A stretch of DNA of 48,988 bases from Clostridia bacterium. GTDB taxonomy: Bacteria; Bacillota; Clostridia; Oscillospirales; SIG627. Shown here in pieces: positions 1 through 8,421 of the stretch (position 1 is the stretch's first letter; each line of letters opens with the position of its first letter). The notes beneath the pieces are model-generated. The model was given only the letters and a program-made list of their open reading frames with translations, was not told the DNA's origin and searched no databases. Both the position numbers and the translations under genes were made by a program. The stretch covers positions 1 to 48,988 of the forward strand of contig JAFUKG010000004.1 in NCBI GenBank assembly GCA_017467865.1. The letters run 5' to 3'.

Positions 1-1305
1 GGCAGAGCGCCCCGTCAGTTCTCGGTTCCCGACAGAGATGATATAATTCCAACCTTTGATATACGTCAATTTGTTGACCAAGGTCTTTGGATTATCGAAA
101 CCGTTCACAAATATCTTTCATCCACAGGCGATTTTTCCATTCTTTCTGAAAAGTGCTCATATTACGATATAATTGATGAGAAAAAAGCACTTTACAAGAA
201 GAGCGACGTTGTTGACACTGTACTTGACCATCTTATCAAGATTACCGACTTCCTTATTGATAAGATAGATGGACGCACAAGCTGTCTGAGAATTCTTTAC
301 GGCGATTGGAACGACTCTATCTGCGGAATGGGAGCCACCGAGCGTGACGAGGAATTCGGCACGGGCGTAAGCGTTATGGCGTCATTACAGCTTTATAAGC
401 TGCTTTTGGAAATGTCTGAAATTCTTACTGAAAAGGGCGGCTATAAAGAAAAAATCAAAGAGCTTCTTGAAATTCGCGATAAGCTTGCCGAGGGGCTTTG
501 CAAATATGCTCTCGTTGAAGATGGAGACAAAATGCATATCCTTCACGGCTGGGGAGACCTGGGCTCATACCTTGTAGGAAGTCCCTGCGATACAGACGGT
601 GCAAATCGTTACAGTGCCACCGGCAACAGCTTCTGGTGCATTTCGGGTCTGATCGAAAGAACGCCTGAGCTTAAAAAGTCCATTATGCATGCATATGACG
701 TGCTTGACTCAAAGTATGGAATTAAGACAGTTGAACCTTATTTCCCCGAGGATATGAAGGGCGTTGGAAGAATTGTTAATCTCCTCCCCGGAACTCACGA
801 AAACTCCTGTACTTACGTACATTGTACCACCTTTGCGATTATGGCACTCTTTATTATGGGCGAAGCACACCGTGCCTGGGAGCAGATTTTCAAGGTAATT
901 CCTTTAACTCACACCCACCTTTCCAAGACTTCCTTTGTTATGCCTAATTCCTACTGCTACAACGAAGAATATGAGCTTGACGGAGAAAGCTGTGGTGACT
1001 GGTACACAGGAAGCGGTGCAGTGCTTACAAGATGCCTTTACGAATACGCAATCGGCATTCAGGCAGAATTAAAGGGCGTTCGTATTGCAACTCCCGACTA
1101 TTTGCCCACTGACAGTCTGAAGCTTTCTGTCAAGATAAAGGGCGCTGACGTTGAGTATACGTATAAGAAAACGGGAGGAGCAAGACGTTATCTTGTTAAC
1201 GGCTGTGAAATTCCTTATGATACCGAAAAAATTTCGGGTATCAAATATATTTTCATTCCCAACGAACAAATGAAGGATAAAATTACAATTGAAGTTATAG
1301 ACTAA
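1..1305 (+). CDS. GH94-family glycoside phosphorylase (cellobiose/cellodextrin phosphorylase-like), 5' end outside window
   Basis: The reading frame is open from base 1, so the N-terminus lies outside the window; about 434 residues are present. It should cleave a beta-glycosidic disaccharide or oligosaccharide with phosphate, releasing a sugar 1-phosphate in the cytoplasm. The sequence shows an (alpha/alpha)6-barrel-type C-terminal half: GRAPRQFS at the very start, GDWND (bases 301-315), the position of the GH94 general-acid Asp, and SCGDWYTGSGAVLTR near 985-1035, matching the family's W-TGS motif. A small beta-sandwich tail follows. The exact substrate cannot be read from this fragment. It converges on rsmG and shares a terminator with it. 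The first ATG inside the fragment (328) is internal, not the start. Confidence 0.8.
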   Translation, partial: GRAPRQFSVPDRDDIIPTFDIRQFVDQGLWIIETVHKYLSSTGDFSILSEKCSYYDIIDEKKALYKKSDVVDTVLDHLIKITDFLIDKIDGRTSCLRILYGDWNDSICGMGATERDEEFGTGVSVMASLQLYKLLLEMSEILTEKGGYKEKIKELLEIRDKLAEGLCKYALVEDGDKMHILHGWGDLGSYLVGSPCDTDGANRYSATGNSFWCISGLIERTPELKKSIMHAYDVLDSKYGIKTVEPYFPEDMKGVGRIVNLLPGTHENSCTYVHCTTFAIMALFIMGEAHRAWEQIFKVIPLTHTHLSKTSFVMPNSYCYNEEYELDGESCGDWYTGSGAVLTRCLYEYAIGIQAELKGVRIATPDYLPTDSLKLSVKIKGADVEYTYKKTGGARRYLVNGCEIPYDTEKISGIKYIFIPNEQMKDKITIEVID

Positions 1306-1311
1306 AAGAAA

Positions 1312-1352
1312 AAAGGGGCTGTGAAAACTCAGAGTTTTTACAGCTCCTTTAA
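1312..1352. terminator. Bidirectional terminator between the GH94 gene and rsmG
   Basis: An inverted repeat (arms about 19 nt, AAAGGGGCTGTGAAAACTC and GAGTTTTTACAGCTCCTTT, with two G-U pairs) separates two convergent genes. A-runs and T-runs on both sides let it act in both directions. Confidence 0.8.
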
Positions 1353-1357
1353 AACTT

Positions 1358-2122
1358 TTACAAAGGCTTCTTTGTAATTTTAGCGTAAGGGCGTGGGTAT
1401 TGAGGAAGCGTGGGCTTTACCTTTTCTATCACTATCATATAGCGCTTTGCTGAAAGGAAGTCGGAAACCTTGTCCTTATCCTCTTCAAAAAGAGACAGGT
1501 CGAGGTCGAACTTTACCTCCTCCACACGCTTCACTTTTCCGCCAAGCTTTATAATTCCCGCTTTTGCCTCATTCAGTTCTTCTTCGGCGGATGCGGCTTT
1601 CATTGATACAAACACGCCTCCCACCTTTACAAAGGGCAGGCAAAGCTCTACGAGTACGTTAAGTCTTGCCATAGCACGGGCAGTAACAAGGTCGAATTTT
1701 TCACGTAAATTGCCTTTTGCCCCTGCCAAGTCCTCAGCTCGGGCTGATACTGTTGTCACCTTATCAAGACCTAACTTATCGGCGGTGGCACGAACGTATT
1801 TTATTTTCTTTTCGGTACTGTCTATCATGGTAATGTCAATATCAGGTCTTGCAATCTTTACGGGAAGTCCGGGGAAACCCCCGCCACACCCTATGTCTGC
1901 CATTTTCAAGCCTTCTTTTTTCATTTCCGACACTTCAAGAATCGACAGAGAATCGGCAAAGTGCTTGAGGGCTATTCCCACAGGGTCGGTAATGGAAGTA
2001 ACGTTCACTTTCTTGTTCTCTTCGACGAGAATTTCGGCAAGCTTATCAAAGGATGAAAGCTGTTCTTCGGTGAGGATGGGTATTCCCGAAAGAGAGGAAA
2101 GTATTTCTTTTATCTTTTCCAT
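1358..2122 (-). CDS. rsmG: 16S rRNA (guanine-527-N7)-methyltransferase RsmG (GidB)
   Basis: Methylates N7 of G527 in the 530 loop of 16S rRNA using S-adenosylmethionine. The 254-residue protein has the Rossmann SAM-binding motif DIGCGGGFPG (residues 76-85), followed by MIDSTEKK and FDLVTARAMARLNVL, typical of RsmG. The tail after about residue 235 is basic. It is the last gene of the mnmE-mnmG-rsmG run, starting 9 nt after the mnmG stop, with an AAGGAT ribosome-binding site. Loss of this enzyme gives low-level streptomycin resistance in other bacteria. Identification is secure. Confidence 0.95.
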   Translation of the reverse strand: MEKIKEILSSLSGIPILTEEQLSSFDKLAEILVEENKKVNVTSITDPVGIALKHFADSLSILEVSEMKKEGLKMADIGCGGGFPGLPVKIARPDIDITMIDSTEKKIKYVRATADKLGLDKVTTVSARAEDLAGAKGNLREKFDLVTARAMARLNVLVELCLPFVKVGGVFVSMKAASAEEELNEAKAGIIKLGGKVKRVEEVKFDLDLSLFEEDKDKVSDFLSAKRYMIVIEKVKPTLPQYPRPYAKITKKPL

Positions 2123-2131
2123 ATTATATCC

Positions 2132-4015
2132 TTATTTCATATTGAAGTAAATGAGGAGCACCGAAATATCCGCAGGGCTGATGCCCGAAATTCTTGACGC
2201 CTGCCCGATATTCAGGGGCTTTATTTTATTAAGCTTTTGGGATGCTTCAAGCCTTATTCCCTTGACGGTGGTGTAGTCTATATCATGAGGAAGACGCTTG
2301 TTTTCAAGCTTTTTAAAGGCTTCTATTTCAAGCTCCTGCTTCTTTATATAGCCCTTGTACTTTATCTCTATTTCCGCCCGTCTTTCTACCTCTTCCGGCA
2401 AATCGGGGCGGGTAGTGTCGATATCTGTAAGTACACCGTAATTCAGCTCGGGGCGTCGTATAAGGTCGCCGAAGCGAATACCGGTAGTCACGGGAGCGGA
2501 GTGTGTTTCCTCGAGTATCTTATTAAGCTTTTCGCTTGGGGCTATAAAGGTATTCTCGGCACGTTCAACCTCTTTGTCGATAGCGTCAAAGAGGGCTTTT
2601 TTCTTTTCATATCTTTCGTCGTCGATAAGCCCTGCGTATCTTCCGTACTCTATGAGTCTGCGGTCTGCATTATCCTGACGGAGTACAAGTCTGTACTCAC
2701 AACGGGAGGTCATAATTCTGTAAGGCTCGTTGGTGCCCTTGGTAACAAGGTCGTCAATAAGTGTGCCTATATAAGAGGAAGCACGGCTGAGTATCATAGG
2801 GGCTTTGCCTTGAATGCTCAAAGCGGCATTTATTCCTGCTACAAGTCCTTGAGCCGCCGCTTCCTCATAGCCCGAGGTACCGTTGAACTGACCTGCTCCG
2901 TAAAGTCCCGAAATCTCCTTGAATTCAAGGGTAGGAAGTAGCTGTGTAGGGTCGGCAAGGTCATACTCTATGGCGTAAGCGGTACGCATGACCTCGGCTC
3001 TTTCAAGTCCCTTTATAGAGTGAAGTATTTTCAGCTGAACCTCCTCGGGAAGGGATGAGCTAAGTCCTTGTACGTAAACCTCTTCGGTGTCTCTTCCCAT
3101 GGGTTCAAGGAAAAGCTGATGTCTTTCTTTATCGGAAAATCTTACTACCTTATCCTCTATACTTGGGCAATATCTTGGTCCCACACCTCTTATATTTCCC
3201 GAATAGAGTGGGGAGCGGTCAAGATTATTCTTTATAATATTATGGGTTTCCTCATTGGTATAGACAGTATAGCAGTTATACTGCTCACGGCTCCTGAATT
3301 CCTCTTTGTCGGTGTGATATGAATAGCAAAATGGCTTTTCATCACCGGGTTGAATTTCGGTCTTTTCATAGTCAATACTGTCTCGGTGTATACGTGCGGG
3401 AGTACCCGTTTTAAAGCGGAGCATCTTCATTCCAAGCTTTTCAAGAGACTCTGTTAAAAACGAGGAGGGGAACATATTGTCGGGGCCTGAAGGAAAAGCC
3501 ACCTCGCCTACGATAACGCGGGCATTGAGATAAGTACCCGTTGACACAATAACCTTTTTCGCGTGCCATACGGCGCCGTATCGTGTAGTGACGCTGAGTC
3601 CTCCCTCTTCCCTTTCCACCTCAATAATTTCTGCTTGTATAAGGCGGAGATTGGGTGTATTCTCTATTGTTTTTTTCATAAGAGTCTGATATGCTCTTCT
3701 GTCTGCCTGCATTCTCAGCGAATGAACGGCAGGTCCTTTTCCAAGATTAAGCATACGGCTTTGCATACAAACCTTATCCGCCGCACGTCCCATCTCTCCC
3801 CCAAGGGCATCTATTTCATACACAAGGTGTCCTTTTCCCGTACCTCCGATAGAGGGATTGCAGGGCATATTACCCACGGCATCAAGATTTAAGGTAAAAA
3901 GAATGGCAGAGCAACCCATGCGGGCTGAAGCAAGAGCTGCTTCTATTCCCGCATGACCTGCGCCAATTACTATTATATCTGTGTTTCCTGCATCATATTT
4001 TATCAAATCTGTCAT
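2132..4015 (-). CDS. mnmG: tRNA uridine-5-carboxymethylaminomethyl modification enzyme MnmG (GidA)
   Basis: FAD-dependent partner of MnmE; together they install the carboxymethylaminomethyl group on wobble U34 of tRNAs. At 627 residues it has normal family length. Visible motifs are the dinucleotide-binding GAGHAG (residues 18-23), the diagnostic [16 protein letters not shown], and [17 protein letters not shown] near residue 375. The helical C-terminal domain, which binds MnmE and tRNA, is complete. The gene lies 6 nt after mnmE and 9 nt before rsmG, so the three are translated from one message. Confidence 0.97.
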   Translation of the reverse strand: MTDLIKYDAGNTDIIVIGAGHAGIEAALASARMGCSAILFTLNLDAVGNMPCNPSIGGTGKGHLVYEIDALGGEMGRAADKVCMQSRMLNLGKGPAVHSLRMQADRRAYQTLMKKTIENTPNLRLIQAEIIEVEREEGGLSVTTRYGAVWHAKKVIVSTGTYLNARVIVGEVAFPSGPDNMFPSSFLTESLEKLGMKMLRFKTGTPARIHRDSIDYEKTEIQPGDEKPFCYSYHTDKEEFRSREQYNCYTVYTNEETHNIIKNNLDRSPLYSGNIRGVGPRYCPSIEDKVVRFSDKERHQLFLEPMGRDTEEVYVQGLSSSLPEEVQLKILHSIKGLERAEVMRTAYAIEYDLADPTQLLPTLEFKEISGLYGAGQFNGTSGYEEAAAQGLVAGINAALSIQGKAPMILSRASSYIGTLIDDLVTKGTNEPYRIMTSRCEYRLVLRQDNADRRLIEYGRYAGLIDDERYEKKKALFDAIDKEVERAENTFIAPSEKLNKILEETHSAPVTTGIRFGDLIRRPELNYGVLTDIDTTRPDLPEEVERRAEIEIKYKGYIKKQELEIEAFKKLENKRLPHDIDYTTVKGIRLEASQKLNKIKPLNIGQASRISGISPADISVLLIYFNMK

Positions 4016-4021
4016 TTTATT

Positions 4022-5410
4022 CTACTTTCCAACACAAAACTTTGAAAAAATTTCGTTTACTACCTTTTCCATAGCACGTCTGGAGTCGATTTCGGCAAGT
4101 GTATTAAGTGCACCTTCAAGCTCCATTGCTCCCATGTCCTTCATACCGTCACTTACCAGACGGTGTGCTTCATTGAGTGCCGAGACCGTCTTTTTAAGAG
4201 AGGTAAGCTGTCTTACGTTCGTCAAGACCTCACCGTTATCAACGGCAGAGTCCTCTGTTATAAAGCGTTCTATGACGCCTTTTTTAAGTGCTTCTATTCC
4301 CTCTCCTGTTTTTGAAGAAACGGTATAGCCCTCTCCAAGCTCCTTTTCCACAAAGGATTTGTCGAAGAGAGGCGTTTCATCGCTCTTGGTGAATATGGGG
4401 ATTACGATTTTGGCTTCGGCATTTTCCTTCAGGTAGTCTATCATTTCTCTGTCCGAGCCGTCTATTTCACGTGATAGGTCAAAAAGAGCAAGGACAAGCT
4501 CAGTGGAGTTCTCACTAATTTTACTCTTTGCAATATCAACGCCCATAGACTCTATTTCGTCGGCGGTGTCCTCTCTGATACCTGCGGTATCGAAAAGGCG
4601 AAGTATGACACCGTCAATTTCCACGCTTTGCTCAAGGACGTCTCTTGTAGTGCCCGGAATATCGGTAACTATCGCCTTCTTCGCTGACAAAAGGCTATTG
4701 AAGAAGGAGGATTTTCCAACGTTGGGTTTTCCAACAATAACCGTGTTAATTCCATACGCTACGGCGTGTCCGCTTTTGTAGGTAGAAATAAGGGATTTGC
4801 ACTTCCCGTTTATATCCTCTATTCTTTCAAGAAGGGTGTCGTCTGCCATATCCTCCAAATCCTCTTCGGGATAGTCGATAGCGGCATATAGGGATGAGAT
4901 AAGAGAAATAAGCTCTTCGCTTAATTCTTCTGTTTTTTTCTTGAGGGCTCCGTCGGCGTGGCGGGCTGACAGCCTTACTGCTCTTTCGCCCTCGGCAGTG
5001 AGAATATTCCCTATGGCTTCGGCTTCGGTAAGGCTTATTTTGTCATTAACAAATGCTCTTTTAGTAAATTCTCCCGCCTCTGCCATTCTTGCTCCGGTTT
5101 CAAGGACGGCAGACAAAACCATTGCAGTGACGGTATATCCGCCGTGGCAGGAAATCTCTGCCATATCCTCTCCTGTAAAGCTTTTCGGGGCAAGGTAATA
5201 AGTAAGCATTCCGCTGTCGATAAGCGACTTTCCGTCAAATATATCACCGTAAACAGAAAAGCGGGGTGGGTAATCGGTTATTTTCTTACCCGATTTGGGG
5301 CGAAACACCTTCTCACAAAGCTCTACCGCGCCTCTGCCCGATACTCTTATTACGGCTATACCGCCCTGCCCTCTCGGGGTAGAAACGGCGGCAATTATAT
5401 CACTGAGCAT
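4022..5410 (-). CDS. mnmE: tRNA modification GTPase MnmE (TrmE/ThdF)
   Basis: GTPase partner of MnmG in wobble-uridine modification. Domain order is standard: an N-terminal tetrahydrofolate-binding domain (about 1-120), a helical domain, and an inserted G domain with G1 GKPNVGKS (227-234), G2 DIPGTTRD (250-257), G3 DTAG and G4 TKSD. The protein ends in the conserved C-x-G-K (CVGK), whose Cys is needed for modification. The G4 motif has Thr in place of the usual Asn, so nucleotide contacts may differ slightly. Its ribosome-binding site (GAGAGGG) lies directly after the terminator-like hairpin at 5421-5468, so expression depends on read-through or on a promoter inside jag. Confidence 0.96.
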   Translation of the reverse strand: MLSDIIAAVSTPRGQGGIAVIRVSGRGAVELCEKVFRPKSGKKITDYPPRFSVYGDIFDGKSLIDSGMLTYYLAPKSFTGEDMAEISCHGGYTVTAMVLSAVLETGARMAEAGEFTKRAFVNDKISLTEAEAIGNILTAEGERAVRLSARHADGALKKKTEELSEELISLISSLYAAIDYPEEDLEDMADDTLLERIEDINGKCKSLISTYKSGHAVAYGINTVIVGKPNVGKSSFFNSLLSAKKAIVTDIPGTTRDVLEQSVEIDGVILRLFDTAGIREDTADEIESMGVDIAKSKISENSTELVLALFDLSREIDGSDREMIDYLKENAEAKIVIPIFTKSDETPLFDKSFVEKELGEGYTVSSKTGEGIEALKKGVIERFITEDSAVDNGEVLTNVRQLTSLKKTVSALNEAHRLVSDGMKDMGAMELEGALNTLAEIDSRRAMEKVVNEIFSKFCVGK

Positions 5411-5420
5411 ATTTCCCTCT

Positions 5421-5468
5421 CAAAAAAGTAAGGGTAAATTCAGGGCAACTGCCTGATATTTACCCTTA
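5421..5468 (-). terminator. Terminator or attenuator between jag and mnmE
   Basis: On the minus strand a hairpin with 10-bp outer arms (TAAGGGTAAA / TTTACCCTTA) and an inner 5-bp stem (TCAGG/CCTGA) is followed at once by ACTTTTTTG. It has the form of an intrinsic terminator. It separates rpmH-rnpA-yidD-yidC-jag from mnmE-mnmG-rsmG. Confidence 0.75.
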
Positions 5469-5474
5469 TAGTTT

Positions 5475-6287
5475 TTAATAAATATCGCTTTCGTCGGGGT
5501 CTGCAAGACCGAGCTCTTCAATGCTCTTTGCCTTTACGATAGGCTGTTTTGAAACACCGCCCCCTGCATAAGTCAAAGGAATATCGGGGTCAAGAGGCTT
5601 CTTTTCGGGCTCTGCCTTACGTGGTGCGTCCTTCTTCTGTGTTTTCGGCTTTGGTGCTCTCTGATTTTCGGGAGATACAACAACCTTACGCTGGTCTCCT
5701 GAGCCGATAGAGAAAGTAGTAACGCCCTCAATATCCTGCACCTCAGAGTGTATGGTACGTCTTTCGTATGCACTCATAGGCTCAAGCACTATATTTCTGC
5801 CCTGTCTCTTTGCTCTTGCAGCAGTTTTCTGTGCAAGCTTGCGAAGAGTTTCTTCTCTTTTTGCACGGTAGTTCTCAACGTCTACTACGTATCTGCGGTA
5901 ACCGTCGATGCCCTTATTAGCGGCAAGGTTTGTAAGATACTGCAAAGATTCGAGAATTTCGCCGTGATGACCTATAACAAGACCCATATCGTCGCCTGTT
6001 ACAACGATAGTTGCTTCCTTAGCACTGGTTTCTACAAGCTCCACGTTATCTGTGGAAAGCTCAAGGTCACGAAGTACGGTTTTTACAAAGTTTACTGCAA
6101 GCTCGTCGGGAGTTTCTTCAATTGTGACGCTGATTTTAGCATCCTGCGCGCCTATTCCGAAGAGTCCCTTCTTGGACTCTGCAACTACCTCATATTTAAG
6201 CTCTTCTTTTTTTATGCCTGTCTGTTCAGCAGCAAGCTCAACGGCTTCTTCGACAGACTTGGCACTTATAACTAATTCTTTTGCCAA
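5475..6287 (-). CDS. jag: RNA-binding protein Jag/KhpB (EloR)
   Basis: Cytoplasmic RNA-binding protein which, in streptococci and relatives, acts with KhpA to control cell elongation. The 270 residues contain a Jag_N domain (about 1-50: VEEAVELAAEQTG and KKGLFGIGAQ), a KH domain with the loop GHHGEILESLQYL (about 110-125), and an R3H domain (MSAYERRTIHSEV to GSGDQRKVVV, about 165-205). A Lys/Pro-rich low-complexity tail follows. The start is TTG, with GGAGG 8 nt upstream; no ATG fits as well. It sits directly after yidC, as in most Firmicutes. Confidence 0.93.
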   Translation of the reverse strand: MAKELVISAKSVEEAVELAAEQTGIKKEELKYEVVAESKKGLFGIGAQDAKISVTIEETPDELAVNFVKTVLRDLELSTDNVELVETSAKEATIVVTGDDMGLVIGHHGEILESLQYLTNLAANKGIDGYRRYVVDVENYRAKREETLRKLAQKTAARAKRQGRNIVLEPMSAYERRTIHSEVQDIEGVTTFSIGSGDQRKVVVSPENQRAPKPKTQKKDAPRKAEPEKKPLDPDIPLTYAGGGVSKQPIVKAKSIEELGLADPDESDIY

Positions 6288-6324
6288 TGGATATTCCTCC
6301 TGTAATATATTTACAAGTCCGACG

Positions 6325-7419
6325 TTACTTCAAGGGCGCTTTGGGGATAATGGAATCGCCCGAGGGCTCTTCGTCGTCATCGGATACAATGCTCTTCTGT
6401 GTTGTAGCTGTGGGCTCGACAGTCTCGTCATCGTCGTCATCGAAGATGAGTGACTTACGAGCAGTATTTTCCAAAGCCTTGTAGGGCTTAGCTTTATTCT
6501 GTGCGGCATATGCCTTTTCAGCGGCACGAAGCTCCTCGTCGGTTAAAACGGGAATAGGATACATACGGCTGAGAAGGAACTGCTGTATGAAAGAAAGAAC
6601 CGAACGGTAAGTCCAGTAAAGACCCATCGCCGCAGGCCAGATGAAAGCAAGATATGCCGAGAAAAGAGGCATCATTACGTTCATAAGCTTCATGGAAGAC
6701 TGTGCTTCAGCGGTTTCGGGGGACTGATAGGTGAACTTACGTGTAAGCTTCTGTCCAAAGTATGCAGATGCAAAGGTGAGTACTGGGATAATGAGAAGTG
6801 CCCATTGTCCGTCAAAGGCTACTGTGGGCTTCAAGGACAAGTCGATAAAGTCACCGAACATTCCAAAATTGGGAAGCACGTACTCACTGAGGTTGGGGAA
6901 TTCGGCAAGGACAACGTCGAAATTAGCATTTATCTCTCGGATAAGTGATATTTCGTCAATAGCATTGATCTTAGCGCCTTCCTTAAAAATGTCCGAAATT
7001 CCCGCCATAAAGTCGTTAAGACTCAAAACAAGGCTTTCGTCCATACCCGAAATATAGGTAAGGGGTGATTTTATAACGTAGAAAAGTGCAATAAGAATGG
7101 GGAACTGTATAAGGAGAGGAAGGCAACCCGAAAGAGGACTGAAGTTCTCTTCCTGATAAAGCTTCTGCATCTCCTCCTGCATTTTCATCTGGGTAGCTTT
7201 GTCTGTTCTGCCTGCATATCTCTTACGGATAGCGGCTTCCTTGGGACGAAGCTTTGCCTGCTTCATTGAATTCTTCTGCTGTTTTATTCCAAAGGGAAAA
7301 AGGATAAGCTGTACTATAAGAGAAAAGGCTAAAAGTGCTACGGCATAACCGCCGAAATTTTCAAATATTTCATAGCACCATTTCATCAGCCATCCAAAGG
7401 CTTTATAAATATACTGCAT
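6325..7419 (-). CDS. yidC: Membrane protein insertase YidC (OxaA/SpoIIIJ family)
   Basis: Inserts and folds membrane proteins, alone or with SecYEG. At 364 residues it is the short Gram-positive form without the large periplasmic domain. The first membrane segment lies at about 25-45, followed by the positively charged cytoplasmic hairpin KQQKNSMKQAKLRPKEAAIRK. Later segments include FPILIALFYVI and a final pair around FIWPAAMGLYWTYRS. A segment of about 70 residues between the second and third membrane parts is longer than usual. No lipobox Cys is seen. The acidic tail (EDDDDET-like) is unusual. The ribosome-binding site AAAGGAG is strong. Confidence 0.95.
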   Translation of the reverse strand: MQYIYKAFGWLMKWCYEIFENFGGYAVALLAFSLIVQLILFPFGIKQQKNSMKQAKLRPKEAAIRKRYAGRTDKATQMKMQEEMQKLYQEENFSPLSGCLPLLIQFPILIALFYVIKSPLTYISGMDESLVLSLNDFMAGISDIFKEGAKINAIDEISLIREINANFDVVLAEFPNLSEYVLPNFGMFGDFIDLSLKPTVAFDGQWALLIIPVLTFASAYFGQKLTRKFTYQSPETAEAQSSMKLMNVMMPLFSAYLAFIWPAAMGLYWTYRSVLSFIQQFLLSRMYPIPVLTDEELRAAEKAYAAQNKAKPYKALENTARKSLIFDDDDDETVEPTATTQKSIVSDDDEEPSGDSIIPKAPLK

Positions 7420-7440
7420 TTTTTGCTCCTTTATTCATCA

Positions 7441-7650
7441 TTAAGGCACGGGGTCATAACCGCCCTTACAAAACGGATTACATCTGAGTATTCTCCAAAA
7501 AGTGAGAAAAAATCCTTTTACCGCTCCATGTTTTTTAAAAGCTTCGAGAGCATATTCCGAACAGGTAGGAGTAAAACGGCAACATGGGGGGAAAAGCGGT
7601 GAAATAAATTTTCGGTAGAGCTTTATCAAAAATATAAAAACGTGTTTCAT
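7441..7650 (-). CDS. yidD: Membrane protein insertion efficiency factor YidD
   Basis: Small 69-residue protein thought to aid YidC-dependent insertion at the inner face of the membrane. It has the family signature: [27 protein letters not shown] and the C-terminal [14 protein letters not shown]. Its ATG overlaps the rnpA stop codon (ATGA), so translation is coupled. Complete and normal in length. Confidence 0.95.
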   Translation of the reverse strand: MKHVFIFLIKLYRKFISPLFPPCCRFTPTCSEYALEAFKKHGAVKGFFLTFWRILRCNPFCKGGYDPVP

Positions 7651-8012
7651 TCTATTTCCTCCGTAATGCCAAGCTCTACAAAGGCGTTCTTCATATCAAC
7701 AAGAACGTCCTGCATACGGGTGTTTTTTAAGAAGCACTTTTTTCTTGCCACAAACACAAAGTAATAGGGCTTATCATTTATACCGCTTCCCTCTTTTACA
7801 AGGGTTCTGTAAGCTTCACGGATAATACGCCGTGCTCTGTTACGGAGGACTGCTCCTCCCATTTTCTTACTCGTAGTTATTCCAATATGGGCTTTTTTGA
7901 GATTTGTGTTTTTGCGGCAATATACTACGATTGTAGGCTTTGGGGAGCTCTTCCCCTTAGAATACATACGCGTAAAAACCGTATTATTCTTAATAGTAAA
8001 AATTTTTTCCAT
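7647..8012 (-). CDS. rnpA: Ribonuclease P protein component
   Basis: Protein subunit of RNase P, which trims the 5' leader of tRNA precursors together with the catalytic RNA. The 121 residues include the conserved basic motif [12 protein letters not shown] (about 57-68) and an N-terminal segment typical of the family ([15 protein letters not shown]). The position between rpmH and yidD is the standard one. A hairpin in the rpmH-rnpA gap (8031-8074) may lower its expression relative to L34. Confidence 0.95.
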   Translation of the reverse strand: MEKIFTIKNNTVFTRMYSKGKSSPKPTIVVYCRKNTNLKKAHIGITTSKKMGGAVLRNRARRIIREAYRTLVKEGSGINDKPYYFVFVARKKCFLKNTRMQDVLVDMKNAFVELGITEEIE

Positions 8013-8030
8013 ATTATCCCAAACAAAAGG

Positions 8031-8074
8031 AAAAACCCCCGAAATGAGCCGCCCACAGTTAATGGGTTCGGGAT
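8031..8074 (-). terminator. Attenuator-like hairpin between rpmH and rnpA
   Basis: On the minus strand CCCGAA and TTCGGG arms, with an inner CCCA/TGGG pair, form a hairpin followed by GGTTTTTCCTTTTG. The T-tract is interrupted, so partial termination is the more likely outcome; this would fit the greater need for L34 than for RnpA. Confidence 0.45.
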
Positions 8075-8124
8075 TCTTATCGGCGGTTTAAAATTTGCAC
8101 TATCTGCGCGCCCTTTTAATCTTC

Positions 8125-8259
8125 TTAATAGGTAAGACGTGCTCTTCCTTTTGCTCTGCGTCTCTTGAGAACCTTTCTTCCGTTAGCTGTCTTCATTCTC
8201 TTACGGAAACCGTGCTCCATCTTTCTCTGTCTCTTCTTAGGCTGGTATGTTCTAAGCAT
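8125..8259 (-). CDS. rpmH: 50S ribosomal protein L34
   Basis: Too short for most ORF cut-offs, but the translation is unmistakable: 44 residues beginning [20 protein letters not shown] and ending KGRARLTY. It is the full family length and very basic. The ribosome-binding site AAAGGAGG lies 6 nt upstream of the ATG. It is the first gene of the rpmH-rnpA-yidD-yidC-jag operon, under the consensus promoter at 8325-8353. Confidence 0.97.
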   Translation of the reverse strand: MLRTYQPKKRQRKMEHGFRKRMKTANGRKVLKRRRAKGRARLTY

Positions 8260-8282
8260 ATCTGCACCTCCTTTATAGCCAT

Positions 8283-8299
8283 TGCGTAAGTTTTACGCA
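8283..8299 (-). other. Small hairpin in the rpmH leader
   Basis: A perfect 7-bp stem (TGCGTAA / TTACGCA, 3-nt loop) lies in the transcribed leader, about 15 nt upstream of the rpmH Shine-Dalgarno. It may stabilise the message or influence initiation; nothing more can be said. Confidence 0.4.
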
Positions 8300-8314
8300 T
8301 GTTGTCATTTTTTC

Positions 8315-8346
8315 GTCGCATATCATTATACAGATTTTTATGCGAC
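8315..8346. promoter_or_regulatory. Candidate operator: 8-bp inverted repeat over the rpmH promoter
   Basis: GTCGCATA (8315-8322) and TATGCGAC (8339-8346) are perfect inverted repeats separated by 16 bp. The pair spans the start-site region, the -10 box and most of the promoter spacer, the usual placement for a repressor site. Binding by any protein is inferred only. Confidence 0.45.
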
Positions 8347-8353
8347 TTGTCAA
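8325..8353 (-). promoter_or_regulatory. Sigma-A promoter of the rpmH operon
   Basis: On the minus strand TTGACA (8348-8353), a 17-bp spacer and TATAAT (8325-8330) match both consensus boxes exactly. An A/T-only stretch upstream (8354-8380) resembles an UP element. Very strong transcription is expected. Confidence 0.9.
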
Positions 8354-8382
8354 TACTTTTTTTATTTTTTTATTTTTCATAC

Positions 8383-8410
8383 TTCGAGTGGCGCCAAAAC
8401 GCCACTCGAA
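8383..8410. terminator. GC-rich hairpin downstream of the solute-binding lipoprotein
   Basis: A perfect 11-bp stem (TTCGAGTGGCG / CGCCACTCGAA) with a 6-nt loop lies 12 nt after the lipoprotein stop. On the minus-strand transcript it is followed by an A-rich, not U-rich, stretch, so it is not a canonical intrinsic terminator. It could instead be a 3'-end stabilising or Rho-dependent element. Confidence 0.5.
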
Positions 8411-8421
8411 ATACACTTTAT

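Noticed and set aside
2237..2941. A 234-codon plus-strand reading frame inside mnmG
   Set aside because: It is antisense to a well-conserved gene, has no ribosome-binding site and shows no recognisable domain.
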